Origin: Zea mays
Taxonomy: Eukaryota; Streptophyta; Magnoliopsida; Poales; Poaceae
Assembly (NCBI RefSeq): GCF_902167145.1
Contig: NC_050104.1
Coordinates: 97,351,849 to 97,415,848 of the forward strand
Reading direction: 5' to 3'
Length of the DNA: 64,000 bases
This document shows positions 19,609-30,367 of the stretch, one piece after another. The translations under genes and the position numbers were made by a program. The notes beneath the pieces are model-generated. The model had not been told where the DNA came from. It ran no database searches and saw nothing but the letters and a program-made list of their open reading frames with translations. Within the stretch, counting starts at the first letter, position 1; each line of letters starts with the position of its first letter.

Positions 19609-21999
19609 ATGGATCCTAAGGGAAAGGGGATGGTGGTCAACAACAATGAGAAGGAGTCTATCTTCAACGAGCCGAAGGATGACAAGCCTACCGACTCGGG
19701 CTCGAGCCACAAGCGCAAAGATGGGAAGAAGAAGAAGACAAGACGCATTAAGGAGATCGTCTACTACGACGACAGCGATGAGTCCACTTCTTCCCAAAAG
19801 GACAACGACTACAACGACCGCGAGAGAAGGAAACCGGTTAATTCAAACTTTTCTTTTGACTACTCTCGTATTCCGCAAAGTACAAATGCTCATTTATTAT
19901 CCATTCCACTTGGTAAACCTCCTCATTTTGATGGAGAAGACTACGGATTTTGGAGTCACAAAATGCGTAGTCATTTGTTCTCTCTCCATCCAAGCATATG
20001 GGAGATAGTTGAGAATGGAATGCATTTTGATAGTAGTGATAGTCCCATGTTTATTAATGAGCAAATTCATAAAAATGCACAAGCTACTACTGTTCTTCTA
20101 GCTTCATTGTGCAGGGATGAATACCACAAAGTGAGCGGCTTAGATAACGCCAAGCAAATTTGGGACACCCTCAAGATCTCTCATGAGGGGAATGACGTCA
20201 CAATGCTCACCAAGATGGAGTTGGTGGAGGGCGAACTCGGGAGATTCGCTATGATAAGGGGAGAAGAGCCAACCCAAACATACAACCGGCTCAAGACCCT
20301 TGTCAACAAAATAAGAAGCTATGGAAGCACGCGATGGACGGACCACGACGTCGTCCGCCTAATGCTAAGGTCCTTTACTGTCCTTGATCCTCATCTTGTA
20401 AACAATATTCGTGAGAATCCTAGGTACACCAAGATGACGCCCGAGGAGATACTTGGAAAGTTCGTGAGCGGGCGAATGATGATCAAGGAAGCAAGATATG
20501 CGGACGACGCATTGAATGGTCCAATCAATGAGCCTCAACCTCTTGCTCTCAAGGCAACAAGAAGCAAGGAGACGCTACCTAGCAAGGTGGCACAAATTGA
20601 GGCGGCCGGACTTAATGATGAAGAGATGGCTCTCATCATCAAGAGATTCAAGACGGCGCTAAAAGGTCGCAAGGGGCAGCCAAGCAAGACCAAGACAAAG
20701 GGGAAGCGCTCATGCTTCAAATGTGGTAAGCTTGGTCATTTTATTGCTAACTGTCCCGACAATGATAGTGATCAGGATCAAGGGAACAAGAGGGAGAAGA
20801 AGAAGAACTATAAGAAGGCAAAGGGCGAGGCGCATCTAGGGAAGGAGTGGGATTCAGATTGCTCCTCTTCCGACTCCGACAATGAAGGACTCGCCGCCAC
20901 CGCCTTCAACAAGTCATCCCTCTTCCCCAACGAGCGTCACACATGCCTTATGGCAAGGGAGAAGAAGGTATGTACTCGAAACTCTACTTATGCTTCTTCA
21001 AGTGAGGACGAATCTAGTGATGAGGATGAAATAGATTATTCATGTTTATTTAAGGGCCTAGATAGAACCAAGGTAGATAAAATTAATGAATTGATTGATG
21101 CCTTGAATGATAAGAATAGGCTTTTAGAAAAGCAAGAGGATTTATTGTATGAAGAACATGATAAATTTGTAGAAGCACAAAAATCTTATGCTCTAGAAGT
21201 TAAAAGAAATGAAATGATTTCTTGTGAATTATCTTCTTGCCATAAGACAATTTCTAGCTTAAGGAGCATTAATGATGATTTGAATGCTAAGTTAGAAATA
21301 GCTAGTAAATCAACATCTTGTGTAGAAATTGTTGAAACTTGCAATAGGTGTAAAGACTTTGATATTAATGCTTGTAGCAAACACCTAGCCTCAATTTCTA
21401 AATTAAGTGATGAGGTGGCTAGTCTTAATGCCCAACTTAAGACTAGCAAGAGTAATTTTGATAAACTAAAATTTGCTAGGGATGCCTACACGGTTGGTAG
21501 ACACCCCTCTATTAAGGATGGACTTGGCTTCAAGAGGGTAGCCAAGAACTTAACAAACCATAAGGCTCCCATCTCCGCCAAGGAGAAAGGGAAGGCTCCT
21601 ATGGCAAGTAGTACTAAAAAGAACCATGCTTTTATGTACAATGGTAGAAGACAGTCTCATAGGAGTTGTAATGCTTTTGATGCACATGCCTATGATTCTT
21701 ATGCTATGCTTGCTTCTAGCTCTTCTTATTTGCATGATAGAGATATGTCTAGGAGTTATGTTCATCATGTGCCTAGAAAGAATATTGTTCATGTTGCTAG
21801 GAAAGTTATGGATGGTCCTTCTACAATTTATCATGCTTTAAATGCTTCCTTTGCTATTTGTAGAAAGGATAGGAAGATAGTTGCTAGGAAATTAGGGGCA
21901 AAATGCAAGGGTGATAAAACTTGCATTTGGGTCCCTAAGACAATTGTGACTAACCTTGTAGGACCCAACAAGAGTTGGGTACCTAAGTCCCAAGCCTAA
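19609..21999 (+). CDS. gag: Element D gag
   Basis: ATG at 19609, 796 codons, uninterrupted. The N-terminus is lysine-rich with a KKKKTRR cluster. A UBN2-type copia capsid domain follows (PPHFDGEDYGFW, near residue 100; EGELGRFAMIRGEEP), then a zinc knuckle CFKCGKLGHFIANC (near residue 370, standard CX2CX4HX4C), acidic serine-rich segments and a coiled coil (about 480-620). The frame ends GPNKSWVPKSQA. Pol lies in the +1 frame, overlapping by 38 nt (21962-21999), so expression of pol would need recoding or reflects a small indel. Gag builds the cytoplasmic particle. Confidence 0.88.
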   Translation: MDPKGKGMVVNNNEKESIFNEPKDDKPTDSGSSHKRKDGKKKKTRRIKEIVYYDDSDESTSSQKDNDYNDRERRKPVNSNFSFDYSRIPQSTNAHLLSIPLGKPPHFDGEDYGFWSHKMRSHLFSLHPSIWEIVENGMHFDSSDSPMFINEQIHKNAQATTVLLASLCRDEYHKVSGLDNAKQIWDTLKISHEGNDVTMLTKMELVEGELGRFAMIRGEEPTQTYNRLKTLVNKIRSYGSTRWTDHDVVRLMLRSFTVLDPHLVNNIRENPRYTKMTPEEILGKFVSGRMMIKEARYADDALNGPINEPQPLALKATRSKETLPSKVAQIEAAGLNDEEMALIIKRFKTALKGRKGQPSKTKTKGKRSCFKCGKLGHFIANCPDNDSDQDQGNKREKKKNYKKAKGEAHLGKEWDSDCSSSDSDNEGLAATAFNKSSLFPNERHTCLMAREKKVCTRNSTYASSSEDESSDEDEIDYSCLFKGLDRTKVDKINELIDALNDKNRLLEKQEDLLYEEHDKFVEAQKSYALEVKRNEMISCELSSCHKTISSLRSINDDLNAKLEIASKSTSCVEIVETCNRCKDFDINACSKHLASISKLSDEVASLNAQLKTSKSNFDKLKFARDAYTVGRHPSIKDGLGFKRVAKNLTNHKAPISAKEKGKAPMASSTKKNHAFMYNGRRQSHRSCNAFDAHAYDSYAMLASSSSYLHDRDMSRSYVHHVPRKNIVHVARKVMDGPSTIYHALNASFAICRKDRKIVARKLGAKCKGDKTCIWVPKTIVTNLVGPNKSWVPKSQA

Positions 22000-24900
22000 A
22001 TTTGCCTTGCAGGTTTATGCATCTGGGGGTTCAAGCTGGATTATCGACAGCGGATGCACAAACCATATGATGGGGGAGAAGAAGATGTTCACCTCCTACG
22101 TCAAAAACAAGGATTCCCAAGATTCAATAATATTCGGTGATGGGAATCAAGGCAAGGTAAAAGGATTAGGTAAAATTGCTATTTCAAATGAGCACTCTAT
22201 CTCTAATGTGTTTTTAGTTGAGTCTCTTGGATATAACTTGCTATCTGTTAGTCAATTATGCAATATGGGATATAATTGTCTATTTACAAATGTAGATGTG
22301 TCTGTCTTTAGAAGAAGTGATGGTTCACTAGCTTTTAAGGGTGTATTAGACGACAAACTTTACTTAGTCGATTTTGCAAAAGAGGAGGCCGGTCTAGATG
22401 CATGCTTAATTGCTAAGACTAGCATGGGCTGGCTGTGGCATCGCCGCTTAGCACATGTGGGGATGAAGAACCTTCACAAGCTTCTAAAGGGAGAACACGT
22501 GATAGGTCTAACCAATGTTACTTTCGAAAAAGATAGACCTTGTGCAGCTTGTCAAGCAGGTAAACAAGTGGGAGGAGCGCATCACAGCAAGAATGTGATG
22601 ACCACATCAAGACCTCTGGAGCTACTACATATGGACCTCTTCGGACCCGTCGCCTACCTAAGCATAGGAGGAAGTAAGTATGGTCTAGTTATTGTTGATG
22701 ACTTTTCCCGCTTCACTTGGGTGTTCTTTTTGCAGGATAAGTCTGAAACCCAAGGGACCCTCAAGCGCTTACTAAGGAGAGCTCAAAATGAGTTTGAGCT
22801 CAAGGTGAAGAAGATAAGGAGCGACAACGGGTCCGAGTTCAAGAACCTTCAAGTGGAGGAGTTCCTTGAGGAGGAAGGGATCAAGCACGAGTTCTCCGCT
22901 CCCTACACACCATAACAAAATGGTGTGGTAGAGAGGAAGAACAGGACGCTCATCGATATGGCGAGGACGATGCTTGGAGAGTTCAAGATCCCCGAGTGCT
23001 TTTGGTCGGAAGCCGTGAACACGGCTTGCCACGCCATCAACAGGGTCTACCTTCATCGCCTCCTCAAGAAGACGTCATATGAGCTTCTAACCGGTAACAA
23101 ACCCAATGTATCTTACTTTCATGTATTTGGGAGCAATTGCTACATTCTAGTGAAGAAGGGTAGAAATTCCAAATTTGCTCCCAAAGCCGTAGAAGGGTTT
23201 TTGTTAGGTTATGATTCAAATACAAAGGCATATAGAGTCTTCAACAAATCATCGGGTTTGGTTGAAGTCTCTAGCGACGTTGTATTTGATGAGACTAATG
23301 GCTCTCCAAGAGAGCAAGTTGTTGATTGTGATGATGTAGATGAAGAAGATGTTCCGACGGCCGCTATACGAACCATGGCGATTGGTGATGTACGACCACA
23401 GGAACAAAAGGAGCAAGATCAACCTTCTTCCTCAACTATGGTGCACCCCCCAACTCAAGACGACGAACAGGTTCATCAACAAGAGGCGTGTGATCAAGGG
23501 GGAGCACAAGATGATCATGTGATGGAGGAAGAAGCGCAACCGGCACCTCCAACCCAAGTTCGAGCGATGATTCAAAGGGATCATCCCGTCGATCAAATTC
23601 TAGGTGACATAAGCAAGGGAGTAACTACTCGGTCTCGATTAGTTAATTTTTGTGAGCATTACTCCTTTGTCTCTTCTATTGAGCCTTTCAGGGTAGAAGA
23701 GGCCTTGCTAGATCCGGACTGGGTGTTGGCCATGCAAGAGGAGCTCAACAACTTCAAGCGCAATGAAGTTTGGACACTGGTGCCTCGTCCCAAGCAAAAC
23801 GTTGTGGGAACCAAGTGGGTGTTCCGCAACAAACAAGACGAGCACGGGGTGGTGACAAGGAACAAGGCTCGACTTGTGGCAAAAGGTTATGCCCAAGTCG
23901 CAGGTTTGGACTTTGAGGAGACTTTTGCTCCTGTGGCTAGGCTATAGTCCATTCGTATTTTGCTAGCATATGCCGCTCACCATTCTTTCAGGTTGTTCCA
24001 AATGGATGTGAAGAGCGCTTTCCTCAATGGGCCAATCAAGGAGGAGGTGTACGTGGAGCAACCCCCTGGCTTCGAGGATGAACGGTACCCCGACCACGTG
24101 TGTAAGCTCTCTAAGGCGCTCTATGGACTTAAGCAAGCCCCAAGAGCATGGTATGAATGCCTTAGAGATTTCTTAATTGCTAATGCTTTCAAGGTTGGGA
24201 AAGCCGATCCAACTCTTTTCACTAAGACTTGTGACGGTGATCTTTTTGTGTGCCAAATTTATGTTGACGACATAATATTTGGTTCTACTAATAAAAAGTC
24301 TTGTGAAGAGTTTAGCAGGGTGATGACGCAGAAATTCGAGATGTCGATGATGGGCGAGTTGAACTACTTCCTTGGGTTCCAAGTGAAGCAACTCAAGGAC
24401 GTTACCTTCATCTCTCAAACGAAGTACACGCAAGACTTGCTGAAGCGGTTTGGGATGAAGGATGCCAAGCCCGCAAAGACTCCGATGGGGACCGACGGAC
24501 ACACCGACCTGAACAAAGGAGGTAAGTCCGTTGATCAAAAGGCATACCGGTCAATGATAGGGTCGTTACTTTACTTATGTGCTAGTAGACCGGATATTAT
24601 GCTTAGCGTATGCATGTGTGCTAGATTTCAATCCAATCCTAAGGAGTGTCACTTAGTGGCAGTGAAGCGAATACTTAGATATTTAGTCGCTACGCCTTGA
24701 TTCGGGATCTGGTATCCTAAGGGGTCTAACTTTGACTTAATTGGGTACTCAGATTCCGACTATGCTGGATGTAAGGTCGATAGAAAGAGTACATCGGGGA
24801 CGTGCCAATTCTTAGGAAGGTCCCTGGTGTCATGGAACTCTAAGAAACAAACTTTCGTTGCCCTATCCACCGCTGAGGCCGAGTATGTTGCCGCAGGACA

Positions 24901-25213
24901 GTGTTGCGCGCAACTACTTTGGATGAGGCAAACCCTCAGGGACTTTGGCTACAATCTGAGCAAAGTCCCACTCCTATGTGATAATGAGAGTGCTATCCGC
25001 ATGGCGGAAAATCCTGTTGAACACAGCCGCACAAAGCACATAGACATCCGGCATCACTTTTTGAGAGACCACCAGCAAAAGGGAGATATCGAAGTGTTTC
25101 ATGTTAGCACCGAGAACCAGCTAGCCGATATCTTTACCAAGCCTCTAGATGAGAAGACCTTTTGCAGGTTGCGTAGTGAGCTAAATGTCTTAGATTCGCG
25201 GAACTTGGATTGA
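22000..25213 (+). pseudogene. pol: Element D pol: protease, integrase, RT, RNase H, three nonsense codons
   Basis: One frame from about 21962 to 25213, with only three in-frame stops and no visible frameshift. Protease: WIIDSGCTNHM. Pre-integrase and zinc domain: LWHRRLAHVG ... CAACQAGK. Integrase core: HMDLFGP and RSDNGSEF. RT: WVFRNKQDEHG, MDVKSAFLNG, catalytic YVDDIIFG near 24260. RNase H: DRKSTSGTCQFLG and STAEAEYVA. Stops are TAA at 22913, TAG at 23945 and TGA at 24698. Integrase before RT is diagnostic of Ty1-copia. The single-base nature of all three lesions and the low LTR divergence mark a fairly recent copy. Confidence 0.9.
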
Positions 25214-25913
25214 TTTGTAGCATACATATGTTTATGCCTTTGATCATGTTCCTTATGCATTTTGTTGCTTAATAATGGTGCTCAAGTTGTACAAACACTC
25301 CCTGGACCTCACAAGTCCGTTGCAAAGTGATGCACATATTTAGGGGGAGATGTGTTACAACTTGACCCTTTGAGACTAACCATGTGCTTGAGTTTGCTGA
25401 TTTAGTCTCAAAGAAGGATTGAAAGGAAAAAGGTGGACTTGGACCATGAAAGACTTCCACTGCACTCCGATAAGAGGGTAACTTATTCCAAGTTCATCTC
25501 ATATACTCCTATTGCCAAAGGGGGAGAAAATAAAGGCCAAAGCGATAAATGGATCAACTACCACTTGAGAGATTTTGAAAATAGTAGAATAGAGCTTTTG
25601 GTTTGTCAAAACTCTTTTATTGTCTCTCTTGTCAAAAGTTGGCTTCTTGTGGGGAGAAATGTTGAAAAAGGGGAGTTTTTGAAATCTTGAATCAATTTCT
25701 CTTGGAATGACTCTCTTTATGTCTTAACATGTGTGTTTGACTTAGAGATAGAAAGTTGAGTTTGATTTGCAAAAACAAACCAAGTGGTGGCAAAGAGTGA
25801 TCCATATATGTCAAATTTGAATCAAAACAATTTGAGTTCTTATTTGAATTGATTTTGTATTTGTTCTACTTGCTTTATATTGTGTTGGCATAAATCACCA
25901 AAAAGGGGGAGAT
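25214..25913 (+). promoter_or_regulatory. Post-pol region of element D with multiple polypurine tracts
   Basis: About 700 bp with no supported gene; Sireviruses often carry an envelope-like frame here, but none is seen. G-rich tracts occur at 25341-25350, 25516-25534, 25650-25660, 25664-25676 and, next to the LTR, AAAAAGGGGGAGA at 25900-25912. The last is the expected plus-strand primer site. Confidence 0.7.
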
Positions 25914-27112
25914 TGAAAGGGAAATGTGCCCTTGGGCCATTTCTAAGTATTTTGGTGATTTAGTGTTCAACACAAGTGCCTAAGTGTAAAATGGTGGACA
26001 AAGTACAAATCAAGGATAAAGGTATGTTTCTCAGACTTAGTACATTGTTTTAGAGACTAATGTATTGTGTCTAAGTGCTGGAAATAGGAAAAATCAAATT
26101 GGAATTGTCTTGGCTCGAGCAGCCAAGACTCTGCTCAGTCTGGGAGCACCGGACTATCCGGTGGTGCACCGGACAGTGTCCGGTGCGCCAGGCTGGTTCG
26201 AGCGAAGTGGCCGCTCTCGGGAATTCACCGGCGACGTACGGCTATAGTTCATCGGACTGTCCGGTGTGCACCGGACTGTCCGGTGAGCCAACGGTCGGCC
26301 GCGCGATCTGCGCGGAACACGTGGCCGAGCCAACGGCTAGAAGGGGGCACCGGACATGTCCGGTGCGCCAACGGCTCTCTGGCTGCCAACGGTCGGCTGC
26401 GCCAGTTAAGGAAAGAAATCGGCCACCGGACAGTGTCCGGTGTGCACCGGACTGTCCGGTGCGCCACACGACAGAAGGCAAGAATTGCCTTCCCAGATTG
26501 CACTCAACGGCTCCTAGCTGCCTTGGGGCTATAAAAGGGACCCCTAGGCGCATGGAGGAGTATACCAAGCATTCCTAGAGCACTCTTGATCACTCACACT
26601 CCAATCTTGCGCACTTGTTCGACATTCTAGTGATTTGAGCTCCGTTCTAGTGTGCTAGTCTCTTGAGCTCAAGTCTGGGTCTTGTGTGTGCGTATTTGCT
26701 GTGATCTTTGTGTCTTGTGTGAGTTGCTAATCCCTCCCTTGCTCCGTGCTTCTTTGTGAACATCTTTGTAAGGGCGAGAGACTCCAAGTTGTGGAGATTC
26801 CTCGCAAACGGGATTAAGAAAAGCAAAGCAAACACTGTGGTATTCAAGTGAGTCTTTGGACCGCTTGAGAGGGGTTGATTGCAACCCTTGTCCGTTGGGA
26901 CGCCACAACGTGGAGTAGGCAAGCGTTGGTCTTGGCCGAACCACGGGATAAACCACTGTGCCATCTCTGTGATTGATATCTTTGTGGTTGTGTTTTGTTG
27001 AGACTCCTCTCTAGCCACTTGGTGATTATTGTGCTAACACTTAACCAAGTTTTGTGGCTTATGTTTTAAGTTTTACAGGATCACCTATTCACCCCCCCTC
27101 TAGGTGCTCTCA
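25914..27112 (+). repeat. 3' LTR of element D
   Basis: 1199 bp, paired with 18344-19559. TATAAAAG at 26530-26537. One palindrome is mutated (CACCGGACTATCCGGTG, near 26147). Confidence 0.93.
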
Positions 27113-27117
27113 CCTTG

Positions 27118-28188
27118 TGAAAGTGGCGCCGAAGCATGACGCACTCCTCAAGGGTGTGCTTGACGGGCCCCTGATGATAGTGGCATGGCTCCTTGAGCAT
27201 CTTATCGAAGAGATTGGCACCCCCAGGAGGTTTCCGAGGGTTCTTGTACTCAGCGGTGGCGACAAGGTCCGCGTCAGCGGCGTCGCGTTTCGCTTGCGAC
27301 TTCTTCTTGCCCTTCTTCTTGGTGCCGCGCTGAGTGGACGCCTCGGGGACATCTTCCGGCTGGCGGCCCTGGGGCTGCTTGTCCTTCCGGAAGATGGCCT
27401 CAACCGCCTCCTGGCCAGAGGCGAACTTGGTGGCGATGTCCATCAGCTCGCTCGCCCTGGTGGGGGTCTTGCGACCCAGCTTGCTCACTAGGTCGCGGCA
27501 GGTGGTGCCGGCGAGGAACGCGCCGATGACGTCCGAGTCGGTGACGTTGGGCAGCTCGGTGCGCTGCTTCGAGAATCGCCGGATGTAGTCCCGGAGAGAC
27601 TCTCCCGGCTGCTGGCGGCAGCTTCGGAGATCCCAGGAGTTCCCAGGGCGTACGTACGTGCCCTGGAAGTTGCCGGCGAAGGCTTGGACCAGGTCGTCCC
27701 AGTTGGAGATCTGCCCCGGAGGCAGATGCTCCAGCCAGGCTCGAGCGGTGTCAGAGAGGAACAGGGGGAGGTTGCGGATGATGAGGTTGTCATCGTCTGT
27801 TCCACCCAGCTGGCAGGCCAACCGGTAGTCCGCGAGCCACAGTTCCGGCCTCGTCTCCCCCGAGTACTTTGTGATGGTAGTCGGGGTTCGGAACCGGGTC
27901 GGGAACGACGCCCGTCGTATGGCCCGGCTAAAAGCCTGCAGACCGGGTGGTTCGGGCGAGGGACTCCGATCCTCCCCGCTGTCGTAGTGTCCCCCACACC
28001 TAGGGTGGTAGCCTCGGTGCACCTTCTCGTCGAGGTGGGCTCGACGGTCGCGGCGGTGGTGCTCGTTGTCGAGGCGACCCGGGGCCGTAGGCACCGTGTT
28101 GAGCGTGCGCCCGGTGTGGACCGAGGCTTCCCGCATAAATCGGGAAGTCGCGGCGCGATGCTCCGAGGGGTACCCCTGCCTTCGGGAG
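27118..28188 (-). pseudogene. gag: Element E gag: capsid and zinc-knuckle part
   Basis: Open from the hAT insertion to the D insertion. It carries the retrotransposon capsid domain (LWLADYRLACQLGG ... WDDLVQAFAGNFQGTY ... LRDYIRRFSKQRTELP), a lysine-rich stretch KKKGKKK and a knuckle CHYHQGPVKHTLEEC, i.e. CX2HX5HX4C. The C-terminus is cut by element D. Removal of the hAT element and one TSD joins it in frame with the upstream part. Confidence 0.85.
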
Positions 28189-29004
28189 TAGGGCTGGGCA
28201 TTTTGAACCCGTGAACCGAACCCGAACCGTACCCGAACCCGAATAGACCGAATTTGTCGGTTTTCGGTGTTCGGTGTTCGGTTTTCGGGTTCGGTTCCCA
28301 AATCGTATCTGTTCGGGTATAAGGTTTGGGTTCAGTTTCTATCTCGCCTAACCCGAATAGACCCAAACAAACCGAAAAACAGTAACCCCCACTCCCCCAG
28401 CCCAAACCAGCGGTCAGCGGCCCACGACCAATCAGCCCAGTCTGGCACTCTCCCTCCCTCAGACCCTCACAAGTCGCCAACCCAACCCTAGTCAGCCGCC
28501 GTCGCCTCAAGCTCCAGGCTCCAGCTCCCGCGCGGCGCACGCCGCCCAGCGGCTAGACCCTAGCACCCAGGAACAAGAATGGCGGCATCCACTAGCTCCC
28601 ACGTGCCGCCCAGCAGCTAGGCCCCAGCCCCCAGGAACAAAGCATGGCGGCATCCACTGCTCCAGCTACCGGCCCGGCCAGCCGTCCCAGGTACCAGCGT
28701 CCGCTGCTCTAGCTCCAGTGCGTCCGCTCCAATGCTCCCAGCCTGGCCAGTTAATTGTTTATGAATTTTGTATGGACATATGTGCATATTATTGTATCAG
28801 CTTGTTTGTGATTCATGAACTCATGATTTGTACATGTTTTGTGTTATTCGGGTTCTGGAGGAACCGAATAGACCGAACCGATTTTTCGGTCTATTTGGGT
28901 TCGGTCCCTGTAAATTTAGGTTCGGGTTCGGTTCCTATAATTCAGAACCCGAATTGTGTAGAACCCGAATAGACCGAACCGAATAACCCGAATGCCCAGC
29001 CCTA
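28189..29004. mobile_element. Non-autonomous hAT-type DNA transposon, 816 bp
   Basis: Perfect 14-bp terminal inverted repeats TAGGGCTGGGCATT, flanked by the 8-bp TSD TTCGGGAG at 28181-28188 and 29005-29012; an 8-bp TSD is diagnostic for hAT. Both ends carry subterminal arrays of ACCCGAA/TTCGGGT words (28205-28370 and about 28847-28990), typical binding sites for a hAT transposase. The middle is GC-rich with an imperfect repeat of about 68 bp (near 28540-28670) around CAGGAACAA and ATGGCGGCATCCACT. No transposase frame is present. Excision in silico restores the gag frame of element E. Confidence 0.9.
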
Positions 29005-30307
29005 TTCGGGAGGTAGAGCTTTCGGCCCGTCGGACCGTGGCATCCTCTAGGAGATTCTTGAGCTCTCCCTGGATACGCCGCCCTTCGGTGGTCGATGGTT
29101 CCGGCATCGCGCGGAGTAGTATTGCTGCTGCAGCCAGGTTCTGGCCGACCCCACTAGAAGCCGGTGGCGGCCTTGCCCTGACGTCGTCGGCAATGCGGTG
29201 CTGGATGCCCTAGGGTAGATGACGCGCTTCTCCGGCCGGTGCTTTGTCTGCCCATTACTGCTCGATGTTCCGCCGGAACTGCTCAAGTGTTCCTGCTCCC
29301 TCGTCGAGCCTGGCCTGCATCTCGCGGATTTGCTCGAGCTGTGCGTCCTGACCCCCCGCAGGGACTGGGACCATAGCTAGCTCCTGAAGGATGTCAACGC
29401 GAGGCGCAGGCCTAAGGGGATCGCCGTTTTCCGGCATACCAAGATGGTTGCCTTCGCCGGGACCCCCTAGATCGGTGTGGAAACATTCACGACTTGGGCC
29501 GTAGTCCTTGTCGCCGAAGCTGCGGCTACCATCGGAACAATCAGAGAGGCAGTAGTAGCATGCGGTCATGAAGTCCCGCATGGCACTGGGGTTACCGAGC
29601 CCGAAGAAATCCCAACAAAAGTCGGGCTCGTCATCTTCCTCGGATCCCGAGGGTCCGTAGGTCGAGACGGCCGTCAGTCTGTCCCAGGGCAACCACATAT
29701 GGTACCCCGGAGGGTTTGGACATGCCTTTATGAAGGCTTCCACCAAAGCGAGGTCGCTTGGTGGGTCGAAGCTGAATCCGAAAGGCACGAGATGGGAATC
29801 GGTCGATACCTCTTGGTCGACGGGCGGCGACGAAGTCGCGTCAGGGGCGGACTGCACCGTTGTCTCAGGTATGAGGGCGACGCCCAGCAAGTCCTTCGCG
29901 AGCGTGCTGGCATCGTTCATCTGCTTGGGGTTGGTGTGTTGCGGGGAAACGACGCTCGTCTTCGTCTCAGACGCGAGGTCGAAGCCCGACGTGTCCCCCA
30001 CTGGGGCGCCGGCGTCGTCGACTTGCTCGACATCCGACGAGGTGCCGCCTCCTGCTTGGCCATGGTTGCCCCGCCTCCTCCTCCGTCGGCGGGGGAGGTG
30101 ACGGGACAAACTCGGATGTTGTTCTTCCGCCACGTGGGGAAGACGTCGTTGGTTCCGCCGTAGGCGGGCGGGCTGACGGCCGCCATTGTCGCTGTCACGC
30201 GACGGAGGAAGGAGTATCATGTCGTAGCTACCGTCAAGGGACATGAACTCAAGACTCCCAAAACGGAGCACCGTCCCGGGCTGGAAAGGTTGCTGGAGAC
30301 TACCCAT
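29005..30307 (-). pseudogene. gag: Element E gag: N-terminal part
   Basis: The chosen start is the ATG at 30307, because codons before it overlap the primer site and LTR. It encodes a serine- and acid-rich region of unknown fold (LRFGSLEFMSLDGSYD, MRDFMTACYYCLSDCSDG) and ends in helices (GELKNLLEDATV). Two nonsense codons, near 29257 and 29213, split it. It continues beyond the hAT element at 28188. Confidence 0.75.
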
Positions 30308-30347
30308 CTGGAGCTTGACGGGAAGCTGTTCGTCAACACGCAGCAGG

Positions 30348-30365
30348 CCCCTACCTGGCGCGCCA
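30348..30365 (-). promoter_or_regulatory. Primer-binding site of element E
   Basis: On the minus strand TGGCGCGCCAGGTAGGGG begins two bases after the 5' LTR. A TGG start matches the CCA end of a tRNA. It fixes the orientation of E. The tRNA is not identified. Confidence 0.75.
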
Positions 30366-30367
30366 AC

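Larger units (their letters stand above)
18344..27112 (+). mobile_element. Element D: Ji/Opie-like Ty1-copia retrotransposon (Sirevirus)
   Basis: 8769 bp, TSD CCTTG at 18339-18343 and 27113-27117, inserted into the gag-pol region of E on the opposite strand. It has long LTRs, a TGGTATCGAAGCC primer site, gag and a copia-order pol (protease, integrase, RT, RNase H). The LTRs contain clusters of the palindrome CACCGGAC...GTCCGGTG, and several G-rich polypurine tracts precede the 3' LTR; both are described signatures of Sireviruses. No envelope-like frame is visible after pol. Ji is my best family guess from the LTR start. Confidence 0.92.

Noticed and set aside
25433..25690. An envelope-like frame of a Sirevirus after pol in element D
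   Set aside because: Only 85 codons, without transmembrane or coiled-coil features, and it overlaps the polypurine tracts.
28205..28370. Telomere-like repeats (ACCCGAA / TTCGGGT)
   Set aside because: The plant telomere unit is TTTAGGG. These words lie symmetrically next to hAT ends and fit subterminal transposase sites.
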